NCBI GenBank assembly: GCA_003996215.1
Contig: QJPP01000821.1
Coordinates: forward strand, 124,001-188,000
Direction of reading: 5' to 3'
Length of the DNA stretch: 64,000 bases
From: Jaltomata sinuosa
Taxonomy: Eukaryota > Streptophyta > Magnoliopsida > Solanales > Solanaceae
In this document: positions 22,481 through 32,196 of the stretch, piece after piece
Numbering within the stretch: the stretch's first letter is position 1
How the letters are laid out: every line of letters starts with the position of its first letter
Notes under the pieces: generated by a model
The model's database searches: none
What the model saw: only the letters and a program-made list of their open reading frames with translations
Told to the model about the DNA's origin: nothing
Made by a program: the position numbers and the translations under genes

Positions 22481-24322
22481 ATGTGAGTGATTTTTGTTAT
22501 TGATGTGGTTGATGAGGATCAGTTAGGTATGCCTATTGAGGAGAGACTTGGTGTTGAGGCACTTGCAGCTGTGATTATGATTTTTGAGGGAGATGATACT
22601 GATGAGTATGATGATATGGTTGAAGCACTAGAAGGTATGGGGTCTTACTGCTATGCTCCAAAGAAGCTTGACTTGGACTTGAAAAATAGACAAACACCGC
22701 CTGGCAGACCATCTATTGAGGAACCTCTAGTCTTGGAGCTCAAAACACTTCTAGCCCATCTTCAGTATGTGTTCCTAAGAGAAAATGAGACCTTGCCGGT
22801 TATTATTGCTGCAAATTTAGTTGAAGGGCAGGTTGAGGCTCTGGTTTCTGTGTTGAAGAAGTTTAAGAAGGCCATTGGTTGGACCATCACAAATATCATT
22901 GGGATTCCACCTGGAATCTGTACACATAAAATTTAGCTTGCACCATATTGTATTCTGAGTATTGAGCAGCAACATAGGTTGAATCAGCCTATGTCAGAGG
23001 TTGTCAAGAATGAGATTATTAAGTGGCTGGATGCAGGTGTGGTTTACCCTATTGCGGACAGCAAGTGGGTGAACCCAGTTTAGTGTGTGCCTAAGAAGGG
23101 TGGGATTACTGTAGTCCCAAACGCAAAGAATGAGTTGATTCCAATAAGGCCAGTCACGGGCTGGCGCGTATGCATGGATTACAAGAAGCAGAATGCCTGG
23201 AATAAAAAAGATTATTTTTCGATGCCTTTCATAGATCAGATGTTAGACTATCTCGCTGGTAGAGGATGGTATTGTTTTCTTAACGGTTATTCGAGATACA
23301 ATTATATTTCTATTGCTCCTGAAGACCAAGAGACGACCACTTTCACATGTCCATATGGGACGTTTGCTTTCAAGAAGATGCCTTTTGGTTTATACAATGC
23401 ACCAATAATATTTTAGCGTTGCATGATGTCAATCTTCTAAGACATGGTAGAGGACACTATTGAAGTATTTATGGATGACTTTTTGGTAGTGGGTGACCCT
23501 TTTGAAGATTGCTTGGATCATCTGAGTTGTGTGCTGAAATGATGTGAAGAGTGTAATCTGATGCTGAATTGGAAAAAATGTCACTTCGTGGTGAAAAAGG
23601 GTATAGTGCTTGACCATCAGATCTCCAAGAAGGGTATAGAGGTCGACAAAGTTAAGATTGAGGTGATTCAAAAATTACCTCCACCAGTTTCTGTAAAGGG
23701 GATTCGAAGCTTTTTGGGTCATGATGGATTCTATAGAACGTTTTTCAAGGACTTCTCCAAAATTGCTAATCCATTGTGCAAATTATTGGAGAAGGAGGTA
23801 AAGTTTGTTTTTGATGATGCATGTTTGAAGACATTCGAGTGCCTTAAAGAAAAGTTGGTCTCAACTCCTATCATTATTTCTCCTGATTGGTCTTAACCTT
23901 TTGAGGTTATGTGCGATACTAGTGGAGTGACACTAGGAGAAGTCCTAGGCAAGAGGCGTGAAAAGAATCTTCATCCTATATACTATGCAAGCAAATAATT
24001 TAACACGGCTCAAAATAATTATTCTGTGACCGAACAAGAGTTGCTTGTTGTGGTCTTTGCTTTCAAAAAATTCAGATCTTACTTGCTTGGCACCAAGGTG
24101 GTGGTGCATACTGACCATGTAGCTCTTCGTTATCTCATGGAGAAAAAGGATGCTAAGCCAAGGCTGATTAGATGGGTGTTGCTGCTACAAGAGTTTGATT
24201 TTGAAGTCAAAGATCAAAAGGGTACAGAGAACCAAGTAGAAGACCACTTGTCTAGACTGGAAGAAGAGGCAATGTTGAAGCTGAATGATGAGCAGGAGAT
24301 AGATGACTGGTTTCCTGATTAA
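22481..24322 (+). pseudogene. Ty3-gypsy reverse transcriptase and RNase H
   Basis: One frame runs from about 22487 to 24322 with several stops. An acidic linker (22487-22936) precedes the RT: a proximal WRVCMDYKKQN, then KMPFGLYNAP, and the catalytic box FMDD at 23468-23479. LNWKKCHFVVKKGIVLDHQIS and GIRSFLGHDGFYRTFFKDFS complete the thumb/connection. RNase H begins at about 23905 (CDTSG) with YSVTEQELLVVVFAFKKF and HTDHVALRYL. Stops at about 23414-23416 (TAG), 23540-23542 (TGA), 23894-23896 (TAA) and near 23997 lie where Gln or Arg codons are usual in relatives, consistent with C-to-T mutation. The polymerase motif itself is intact. Confidence 0.88.
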
Positions 24323-25655
24323 CAAGAGTTAGTCACATCTCAAGATTTGATCCCATGATTTGCTGACATTGCCCATTATTTGGCATGTAATTTGGTGCCT
24401 GATGATATGTTTGTTCATCAAAGGAGAAAATTCATGTATTATGTCAAGAAGTATTTCTGGAGGATCCATTCTTGGTCCGTGAGTGTGCTGATACTATGAA
24501 CCGGAGATATGTGCCTGAACCTGAGATGATGGAGATACTAGAGGCTTGCCATTCATCCCCTGTTGGGGGTCATCATAGTGGTATCTGGACTGCACACAAG
24601 ATTTTACAATATGGCTACTATTAGCCGACTATTCACAAAGATTCCCATGAATTTTCTAAGGCCTGCAGCAGATGTCAAAGGGAAAGAGGTATATCACGAA
24701 GGCATGAGCTTTCTCTTAATCCCATCCTTGTGATTGAGCTGTTTGACGTTTGGGGCATTGATTTCATGGGCCCGTTTGTGTCATCTAATGGAAACCGGTA
24801 CATATTGGTGGCTTTTTACTATGTATCAAAATGGGTGGAGGTGGTTGCGCTTCCCAGTAATGAAGGCAAGTGTGTCACAACATTCTTGAAAAAGAACATC
24901 TTCTCCAGGTTTGGTACACTAAGGGCAATAATTAGTGATGGAGGCTCGCACTTTTGCAACAGGCTATTTCGGGATTTGCTTGAGAAATATGGAGTAAAAC
25001 ACAAATTTGCAACCCCTTATCATCCTCAAACGAGTGGGCAAGTGGAGGTTTCCAACAAAGAGATAAAGTCAATCCTGTCCAAGACTGTCAATGACAATAG
25101 AAAGGATTGGTCATGGAAGTTAGATGATGCTTTATGGGCATACCAAACTGCATTCAAGACCCCAATAGGTATGTCACCATATCAACTTGTGTTTGGTAAG
25201 GCGTGCCATCTCCCAGTTGAATTAGAGCATAAGGCCATGTGGGCATTGAAGAAACTGAACTTAGATTGGTCTGAGGCATCGTTACAGCGGCTTGGGCAAC
25301 TGAATGAGTTCCAAATAAATGCATATGAGAGTTCAACATTGTATAAAGAGAGGATGAAATTAATCATGACCAGAAGATATAAAAGATAAACTTCCAGCCG
25401 GGTGACTTGATCCCGCTTTTCAATTCTAGACTTCGCTTGTTTCTTGGCAAGCTGAAGTCAAAGTGGATTTTACCATTCAAGGTGGTTCAAGCATTTCCTC
25501 ATGGGGCTGTTGAACTTGAAAACCATGAAGGGAAAAGGTTCAAGGAAAATGGGCAGCGGATCAAAGCTTATTTCGGTACAGCAGAGGAGCTCAAGACAAT
25601 TGAATTCTTGAGTCTTGATGAATTCGTCTCACTCGAGGAGCTTGATGAAGTCTGA
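24323..25655 (+). pseudogene. Ty3-gypsy integrase (Athila type)
   Basis: The zinc-binding part is recognisable from HSSPVGGHHSG (about 24550) to CSRCQRERG (about 24667). The catalytic core, in one frame from about 24730, has Asp in GIDFMGP (24760-24762), Asp in ISDGGSHF (24937-24939) and Glu in SGQVEVSNKE (25045-25047), a DD35E arrangement. WAYQTAFKTPIGMSPYQLVFGK follows. After a frameshift near 25385 the C-terminal domain reads FQPGDLIPLFNSR to the final stop at 25653-25655; there is no chromodomain. The final codons GAAGTCTGA also form the start of the repeated structured cassette. Confidence 0.88.
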
Positions 25656-25720
25656 GTAATCAAGCAACCTGTATCGTACGACGACGTTAAAGCAGGTGCT
25701 GCATGGGAGGCAACCCATGG
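25643..25720 (+). promoter_or_regulatory. Structured cassette, copy 1, overlapping the pol stop codon
   Basis: Begins AAGTCTGA, whose TGA is the pol stop, continues ACGACGTTAAAGCAGG and ends in a perfect hairpin CATGGG (25702-25707), loop AGGCAA, CCCATG (25714-25719). The same order recurs at 25768-25852 and 29701-29785. Role unknown. Confidence 0.7.
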
Positions 25721-25767
25721 ACTTTTACTTTACGTTAATTATTTTTCATTTAGTTTTTGCTTTGGTA

Positions 25768-25852
25768 AAGTGTTTCGGTTAAGTCTGATTAGTCAAAACA
25801 CTTGCGTTGTGCCGCGATGTTTAATCAGGCGCTGCATGGGAGGGAACCCATG
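25768..25852 (+). promoter_or_regulatory. Structured cassette, copy 2, before ORF3
   Basis: First hairpin: AAGTGTTT (25768-25775) pairs with AAACACTT (25796-25803), with AAGTCTGA in the loop. Then GCGATGTTTAATCAGGCGC and a second hairpin CATGGG (25835-25840), loop AGGGAA, CCCATG (25847-25852). Direct repeat of copies 1 and 3. Confidence 0.75.
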
Positions 25853-27171
25853 GACTAATATGTGTTGAAGTTGCAGGAAGTAGAGAGATAAAATCTAAAT
25901 TGTAAAAACTGCAGGCAAAAAGAGGTCCCACGGGGTCTATGACGATCAGTCATAGGTGCCACGACCGTGGGACTGGGACATTCAACCAAAAAATATGCTA
26001 AGTATGGAAAAGAAGGGGTCTGACTCATTTCCACGTCCCTAATGATGGGCCGTCGTGGATTCGATGGGCGTGGTAGGCCAGAATCAACCGTCCAGGTAAG
26101 TAAGGTTTGACAGGGCATCGCTCGCCCGACGGGCATCGCGAAGTCCATCGTCTGGGACGATCAAAGGAAGGTCAACAATTTTTAAAATTTCTTTTAATTC
26201 GGACCCGACCTGACTCGAAACCCCTTTCCCTTTTCCCTCGCGTTGTTCACACTTTGACCTCAATAAAATTGAGGTCAAATCCCTCTACACTCCATTACTC
26301 TAACCCTCCATAAAATCAAACACCCTAAAACTCTCTCAACCCATGATATCACTCCCCACGATCACTATCCTCTGGTTCCCATACACTCTCCACATATCAT
26401 AAGCAACTCAACACTAAGAAGTTTGTTTCAGGAGTTTTTGGCAACCAAAGAAGTAAGTACGTCCTTCTTGTAGTTTGTCAACCCCACTTGATGTTTGAAA
26501 ACAATGGCTAACGATTTTTGGTATTGTGAATTCATTCATAATGTTTTAAAACCTAACCCTAGTTGTGAATAATTGCTTAGTGATATTGTGTGAATGCATA
26601 CAAAGTGAATAAATTGGGAATTAGGGTTGTAGTGTGATTGATATGATGATTATATTGATTCGTGTTGTTGTTTGTTTGTTGCTTGGGTAAGAGAGAAGTG
26701 TTGTTAAGTAAAAGAAAAGAGGGAGATAAATATATGTGTACCTGACTAGATCCCATGGGCCAGCAGACGGGACATCTTCGGAACGATGGGCGTCGGTCAG
26801 GGCATGGAACTGGTCCAAGGCTTGACAAAGCTTCTGGCTTGATCCGATGCCCGAATCGATGGGGCTTTGCTCCTCCCACGCCCGTGGCAGGAGCCCGTGG
26901 GAGGATAACTGTCCTTAAAAAAACCACTGTCCAGATCCGATGCTCTATCCCACGGGACGTCGGACCTCCCACACCTGTGGCACAGGGTCGTGGGAGGACA
27001 AAATCACCTGCATCCTCTACTGGTTCATTCCGATGCCATGTGCCACGGGCTGTCGGACCTCCCACGCCTGTGGGAGGACCAATTTTCTTAAAAAAAATGC
27101 TAAGTGTAGAAATTTTTCGGTGTTTGAATTTTTGCTTCCCTTTGCTAACGTTGGTCTTTTACAGGTACTAG
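25853..27171 (+). promoter_or_regulatory. Promoter-like region and candidate 5' UTR intron of ORF3
   Basis: CpG-rich palindromic clusters lie at 25920-26150 and 26750-27080 (CCCACGGG, GGGCCGTCG, CCGTGGG types), like those 5' of TATA boxes in LTRs here. An AT box ATAAAATC (26310-26317) precedes a CT-rich leader. A donor-like GAA/GTAAGTAC sits at 26451-26460 (GT at 26453) and another, CAG/GTAAGT, at 26094-26101. A strong acceptor precedes ORF3: branch-like CTAAC (27145-27149), pyrimidines, ACAG (27161-27164), then ATG at 27172. Inference: ORF3 is made from a spliced and perhaps separately initiated RNA. Confidence 0.5.
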
Positions 27172-28542
27172 ATGGCACCACCTACTCTAGTAAGACAAGG
27201 GGGAGAACGTAAATCCAAGGACAACGCAGTCAGGTCTCGCCTAAAGGATCAAACTGATTCCGAGGGCGAGAAGAGTGACTCAGACAATGTTCCCCTCGTC
27301 AAAATGACACGAAGAAAGTTGGTGATATCTCCTTCCCAATCTGAAGAGGAAAGAGGGAATACACTGGAAAAGGACCAAGAAGCAACAAAGAGCTCCTCCA
27401 TTCCTGAAGAGGGAGATGACTCATCTTCTGGTTCAGCTAGTTATGAGTCGAAGAGTGACAATGCGCCCTCTAAGGCCAAAGGAGTGCAAGATGCAACGAT
27501 CCCGATTTTAAGTGACATGGGAACCGAGACTCGGTTAACCGAGGGGGAAAAGTCAGATTCTGCAAAGGGGATAGGGGATGATGCCGGGTTTGATATAGAA
27601 GATACTACTCCTGAGAAGGAGATGACCCCAACTCATGCTCAAGCTGCAGAGTTCAGATCAAAGAACAAAAAGATCTGGGAGATAGCTAGATGGAATCTCA
27701 ATGGGTCAAAGAAGATATTCGAATATGGACTCGAGGTGACTGGAAGGGGACATCTGAGATGTCCAATAGAAGAGGAGTGGAGGATTGAATCCTTCAAGCT
27801 GAAAGATTTTCCTAAGCTTCAGGAATATTTCCACCACTATAATCTTGGATGGACAAGCAAATCAATTCCTAATTACCAGCCAACCATAGTCCGAGAATTA
27901 TATGCAAACTACCAGGAGATTCAGAAAAGTCGATGCAGGAAAGGACATAAATCATATCACTTGCCCTCTCTTGAGACTGTCTCAGTGAGAGGGGTTCCGG
28001 TGAATATTTCAGCCGACACCATTAACATGTTTCTGTATGGGCCAGACAATGTTGCACCTTCCAACACTTTTGCGTATGAATACCGGTGCAGAACATAGTT
28101 AAACTGGACCAAGTTGCTGGTGAAGGTCCTCACAAATATTGGAAATCCAACATAGTTGACACAAGATAAGACACAGATCACAAAGGCCTCTTTGTCCTTT
28201 GAGGCAAAGTTTTGGTGGGCGATAGTGCATTTGTGACTTATGCCAACAGGTGGGGATAACCAGCTCACAATTGAATGAGAAATCTTGGTCTCTAGATTGT
28301 TATCCAAATACAAGCTAAACATCAGACAAATCATTGCAGAGGAGATCAGAGATCGCGTCACCAAGATGAGTTTGTCCTACCCCTTTCTATGCCTCTTGAG
28401 TGCACTCTGTAAAGAAGCGGATGTCCCAAAATATATGGGTATTGATCGAGCAGAGAGAGCAATCAGAACCCACCACCCAGAATGCTCCAAGGATGATAAT
28501 AAATTATTGGGTTTGGAACATCCGAGGCAACTGAATCGATGA
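27172..28542 (+). pseudogene. Athila ORF3, plant transposon protein (Transposase_32-like) domain
   Basis: ATG 27172 follows the predicted splice acceptor by seven bases. The N-terminal 150 residues are acidic/Ser-rich and probably disordered. The domain begins around GHLRCPIEEEWRIESFKL and contains VSVRGVPVNISADTINMFLYG, then, after a TAG (28096-28098), EAKFWWAIVH and a C-terminal YPFLCLLSALCKEADVP. Two or three more stops occur before 28285. This is the envelope-position ORF of Athila-like elements; the name 'transposon protein' is historical and no enzymatic activity or membrane segment is evident. Same frame throughout to 28542. Confidence 0.78.
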
Positions 28543-29541
28543 TGATTCATGATGCATTTGTGCCCCCGGCAGAGATGCTGCCATATATGATGGTTGTACC
28601 ATCCCCACAAGGCAACCTGAATGACAAGATCCCCGTAGCTAGAGAGGAAGCGACTGTCACTTCCACATCCAGATGTCCCAATAGTACAAATGTATTAACT
28701 CCTCGCGGGATGGACATCTCAATTCCAGATACCCTGCCAGCTCCTACCACTTCTATGATGCCTCATATGGAAGATCCAGTATCAGTCTATGATTTCCATT
28801 GGATGAATTTTGCCAACAAAGTTCAGGACTCGATCAACCTAAAGGAGCAGATGAAGCAGTTTGTACAACAATTTCTAGTCATTATTGATGCTGCCATTCG
28901 ACGGGCCCTAGACCCATACGTGAATGTGCATAGCTGGATTGATGAACTAAAGGAGAGGATCGATATAAAATTAAATGAATTGGGGCTTTCCGAGCTTACT
29001 GAGATAAAGCAACATATTGTAGAGCTAAGGGTTGATGTTGATGAGTTGAAGGATGGATCGATCTCGCAGACCAAGGCACTGGTGGTTCTACTGAAGGCTT
29101 CCTTGGAGCCTATGATTGACCTATGGGACTTTGTTGACCCCGATCTATGGCAGGCTGGGCCAAAAAAAGATAAAGAGGCAGAATTACCACCCAGTCCCTC
29201 AGAATGCAAAAAAAAAGAGGAAGCATAAAGACAAGCATGTCCGGATAGACGATGAACCTCTTAGCCCAAGATCTCAGAAGAAACGAGAGGACATAGACAC
29301 AAAAAAAGCCAGGAAGGAATTGGAACATGCAATAAAAGAGTCCTTAGATATGCAACAGATCGAGGTTGATACCGTGGGGATAGGTGGATTAGCCAGTGGT
29401 GTCATTGGCAGGATGGATGTATCTTTTTTAGACCCCAATGTGGGAGTTGGTGATGTTGATGTTGCTGGGGCAGCTGATGAGGTTATTGTGAGGTCTGCGG
29501 AGGTAACCTATATTGGAAAGACCACTGCGGGCACCGATTAG
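28539..29541 (+). pseudogene. Athila ORF3 C-terminal region, coiled-coil and basic tail
   Basis: Continues ORF3 in shifted frames. The 28539-29228 part contains heptad-like segments around IDELKERIDIKLNELGLSE and IVELRVDVDELKDG, suggesting a coiled coil. A run of nine A near 29205-29215 shifts the frame into 29116-29541, which carries KKRKHKDKH and ends with an Ala/Gly/Val-rich tail at a TAG (29539-29541). Function unknown; the coiled coil suggests oligomerisation. Confidence 0.6.
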
Positions 29542-29623
29542 ATGGGCCTGACTTCTACTACACCCGATGACCGTGTTTAGGCACCACAAGTATGCCTAGT
29601 ATCCCTTGATTTTTATTTCTTTA

Positions 29624-29643
29624 GTGCATTGGGGACAGTGCAC
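29624..29643 (+). promoter_or_regulatory. GGGA-loop hairpin before a G-rich tract
   Basis: GTGCATTG (29624-29631), loop GGGA, CAGTGCAC (29636-29643): eight pairs with one G-U. It is followed by AAGTGGGGTGGGGG. Same layout as 60922-60941 in the younger element. Confidence 0.65.
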
Positions 29644-29700
29644 AAACTTTTAAGTGGGGTGGGGGTAGAGTTATGGATCATCTGGGATTTCTTTTTTGTA

Positions 29701-29785
29701 GAGTGTTTTTGCGAAGTCTGAGTTGCCAAAACACTCACGTCGTGTCGCGACATTAAATCAGGCGCTGCATGGGAGGCAACCCATG
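29701..29785 (+). promoter_or_regulatory. Structured cassette, copy 3, after ORF3
   Basis: First hairpin GAGTGTTTT (29701-29709) with AAAACACTC (29728-29736), AAGTCTGA in the loop. Then GCGACATTAAATCAGGCGC and second hairpin CATGGG (29768-29773), loop AGGCAA, CCCATG (29780-29785). The outermost pair of the first stem is G-C here and A-T in copy 2, so pairing is kept while sequence changes. Confidence 0.75.
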
Positions 29786-30715
29786 AGGGTATCTATATGG
29801 TATCTGCATCCTTTGGGCTTTTTGCCTGCGTTCTTTCCCTAAGGAATTTTTATTTCTATTGAACCGGCATGTTTAGTATAGGATGTGTGTTTGTAGAAGT
29901 GAATTAGAAACTGAATGCACCCATGGTTTGATTTTTTTGAAAAAATGGAGATCCCTCCCAATTTTTGTGCAGTGAGGTGTTAGAACTGACATTGACGGAT
30001 CTGTAAATGACAACATGTATATAATTGAGATAAGTAGCTTAAGCTAAAGTGTGAACCAGTAGTTAGCTAATATGTAGTCTAAACTCTGTGCCATGTGTGA
30101 TGTGAGCCTCTTGGTATCTGTTCTTGCTGTGCGATGCAATCTAGAACTTGCCTGGTTAGTCGTGCTGTGGTTGTAGAATGGGTTGGTTAGTACATGATCA
30201 TAGGCCATGTTTGAATCAATCCACTTCAGCCAAATGACCTACCAAGTGAAAATTAATCCCTTTGATTCCTGAATTCGAGCCCTAAGCTGAACCTTTTTTT
30301 GTTGTTAAACCACTCACCTTACCCATTTCCTAGAAATCTCTGTTTTGGCCCTGGTCCTTCCTTCGATATTGTGCACCTCAACTCAGGCTAAAAGCCTAAG
30401 TTGAGGGTGGCTACTATGGGGGTAAGTAGTAAGTGTTGGATATGAAAAGAGTGGGTTGGTTAATAGAAAGAAAGAAAACTGGGTGTGGTGTGTGCTAAAA
30501 AGAAAAGAGAAAAGAAAAGAGAAAAGAAAAGAGAAAAGAAAAATAAAATAAAAGAAAAATAATGAATGAAAAGAAAAGTGCAAAAATGCAAAAGAAGCCA
30601 CACCCAAAGATTGACAAAAGTAAAAAGGGTTGAACGAAAGGAGAATAAGGGCAGAAAACTGTAAGGCCTGAAAAGTGGAGGAAAACAAAGAAAATTTTCA
30701 TGCGACAAAAGGTTA
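29786..30715 (+). other. 3' UTR of the plus-strand Athila-type element
   Basis: Homologous in order to 61020-61900 (CCGGCATGTTTAG, CCATGTGTGATG-like text, TAGAACTTGCC, GGCCCTGGTCCTTCC). A long hairpin holds a polypurine-like AAGTTGAGGGTGG in its 3' arm (30376-30406). A purine-only microsatellite with 12-base period (AAAAGAAAAGAG) lies at about 30496-30560. Open frames on the opposite strand of that microsatellite are artefacts. Confidence 0.65.
30376..30406 (+). promoter_or_regulatory. Hairpin that buries a polypurine-like tract
   Basis: CCTCAACTCAGGCT (30376-30389), loop AAA, AGCCTAAGTTGAGG (30393-30406): 14-bp stem with one mismatch. The 3' arm runs into GGGTGG. Related hairpins are at 61552-61582 and 61641-61671. 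Confidence 0.65.
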
Positions 30716-32196
30716 ACTATAAGCTTGCCTTTAGTATACTTGCTCTATTAATTAAAGAAAGTTCATGTCTAGGATTAAGTAGGTATTTATTTGGTTGTAA
30801 TGTAGGCTAAGGGATGGATAAAAATATTTTGGCATGTTTAATACATCACTTCTTTTCACATTTTAGCGCTTTTAACTTCTCTTAGCTACTTCTTTATTTC
30901 ATCTTATGTTCTATCCTTTCTCCTTTTGTTCTACCCTTTTTCATTAGCTTCCTTAATACTTAGCATAGATTTTCTTTTTGTATTACACTTTTTCTTTTCT
31001 TTTCGTATTTTCCATGCTACACTATAACTTTTTGCTCACACGTTAATTTCTTTTCTTTTTCAAGGTTCACAACTCACCACCTCCCTTCTTCTTTTCTCTA
31101 TCTTCCTTCAAGCGCTTAACACTAGATCAAGTACCCTATGGGAGTTCTTTGGATCAAATATGGTCTAAGAATAAAGAAAATTAGGCTACATATGTGGCTA
31201 TCAAAGAAATTTGGCTAAAGGCTCAAAAGGGCTTACTATGGATAACATTCAAGGATAGGTATAAAGAGAGGATAAGAAATATAGCTAATCAAAGAATCTC
31301 CTCTATCACTTTCTTAACATGACTAACTTTATTTGTCTTCACAAATCACACAAGGCAAGTTCTAGAAACCAATTGAACACATAAATTTTAAGTAATTTCT
31401 CATATCACACATGGCACACATTCAACACAAGTGTACTTCATGTAGATGTCTAGTTGATAAACAACCAACAATTCATATTAAGTACATGCATACAAGTAAT
31501 GAAAAGGAGCTTAGGTCTCTTAAGCAAGGTTATCTTCTTATTTTTGCTCAATTTTTCAAACAAACCAATCTTGTGTTCATAGAAGTGATATCCTAAATTG
31601 AGGATCTAGCTTGCAAGAGATCATCCTACCTTCAAAAACTAAACACAAAAACTAATCTAACTACTAAAACTAAAAATAACTAAAAAATTATTTTTTTCCA
31701 GTTCAATGGTCACCCTTTAAGAAAAAGAACATACGAGAAGAAAAAATGCAAAGTGGAAATATTTGTCATGCAAAGACTAAAGAAAAATTAAAGAGACCAA
31801 AAAGTAAGAATTTTTTTTGTAATATTTTTATTTTTCTCTAAAACATTAAGTCCTACAAATTAACACTATGACACACTTTCCATAACCAAAATAAAAAAAA
31901 ACTAAATAAGAAAAACTACATAATAAAACCAAATAACAATCCACGATTGTAGGATTAGCAAAATTAATACATCATAAAATAAGAATCAAAAATAGCAAAT
32001 AAGCACAAGAATTCTCATCCCGCACTTACAGATTTATGGTGTTCACATGTAATAAAAAAAATTAAAATCAAGGGTTGAAGGGACCTCCTCAAGATATGGC
32101 TACTCCAACTCCTCCTGATAGTTTCAATATTCATTTGATGGCCTTTGGGGATACCATATTTGTGCATCAATGCCAAGAAAAATATGCATTGCCGGT
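30716..32196 (-). repeat. Inverted copy of an Athila-type 3' UTR
   Basis: On the minus strand it repeats features of the plus-strand 3' UTR at 30.0-30.3 kb: GTGCCATGTGTGAT followed by TAGAACTTGCC, and AAGAAAAG-rich purine tracts at its far end. No ORF of note. It lies tail-to-tail with the plus-strand element and ends where the chromovirus LTR homology begins (about 32197). It may be the displaced 3' end of the minus-strand Athila-like element at 49-54 kb, which is inference. Confidence 0.45.

Larger units (their letters stand above)
18384..30715 (+). mobile_element. Athila-type Ty3-gypsy retrotransposon with third ORF, decayed
   Basis: Order: LTR (18384-~19846), tRNA-Asp primer site, gag, protease, RT, RNase H, integrase, structured cassettes, ORF3, 3' UTR. 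RT before integrase makes it Ty3-gypsy; the tRNA-Asp site and large ORF after pol are Athila features. Stops and frameshifts occur in every coding region. No 3' LTR is seen; the 3' UTR meets an inverted 3' UTR near 30.7 kb. The left LTR abuts the older Athila LTR fragment, so this is a further nested insertion. The right limit is approximate. Confidence 0.85.

Noticed and set aside
26577..27212. 162- and 138-codon frames with GVGGP/GPPTP repeats
   Set aside because: They translate the CpG palindrome clusters upstream of ORF3; no start context or domain.
30383..30708. Three overlapping minus-strand frames with hydrophobic Phe/Leu/Ser runs
   Set aside because: They read through the AAAAGAAAAGAG microsatellite; apparent membrane segments are artefacts of poly-pyrimidine.
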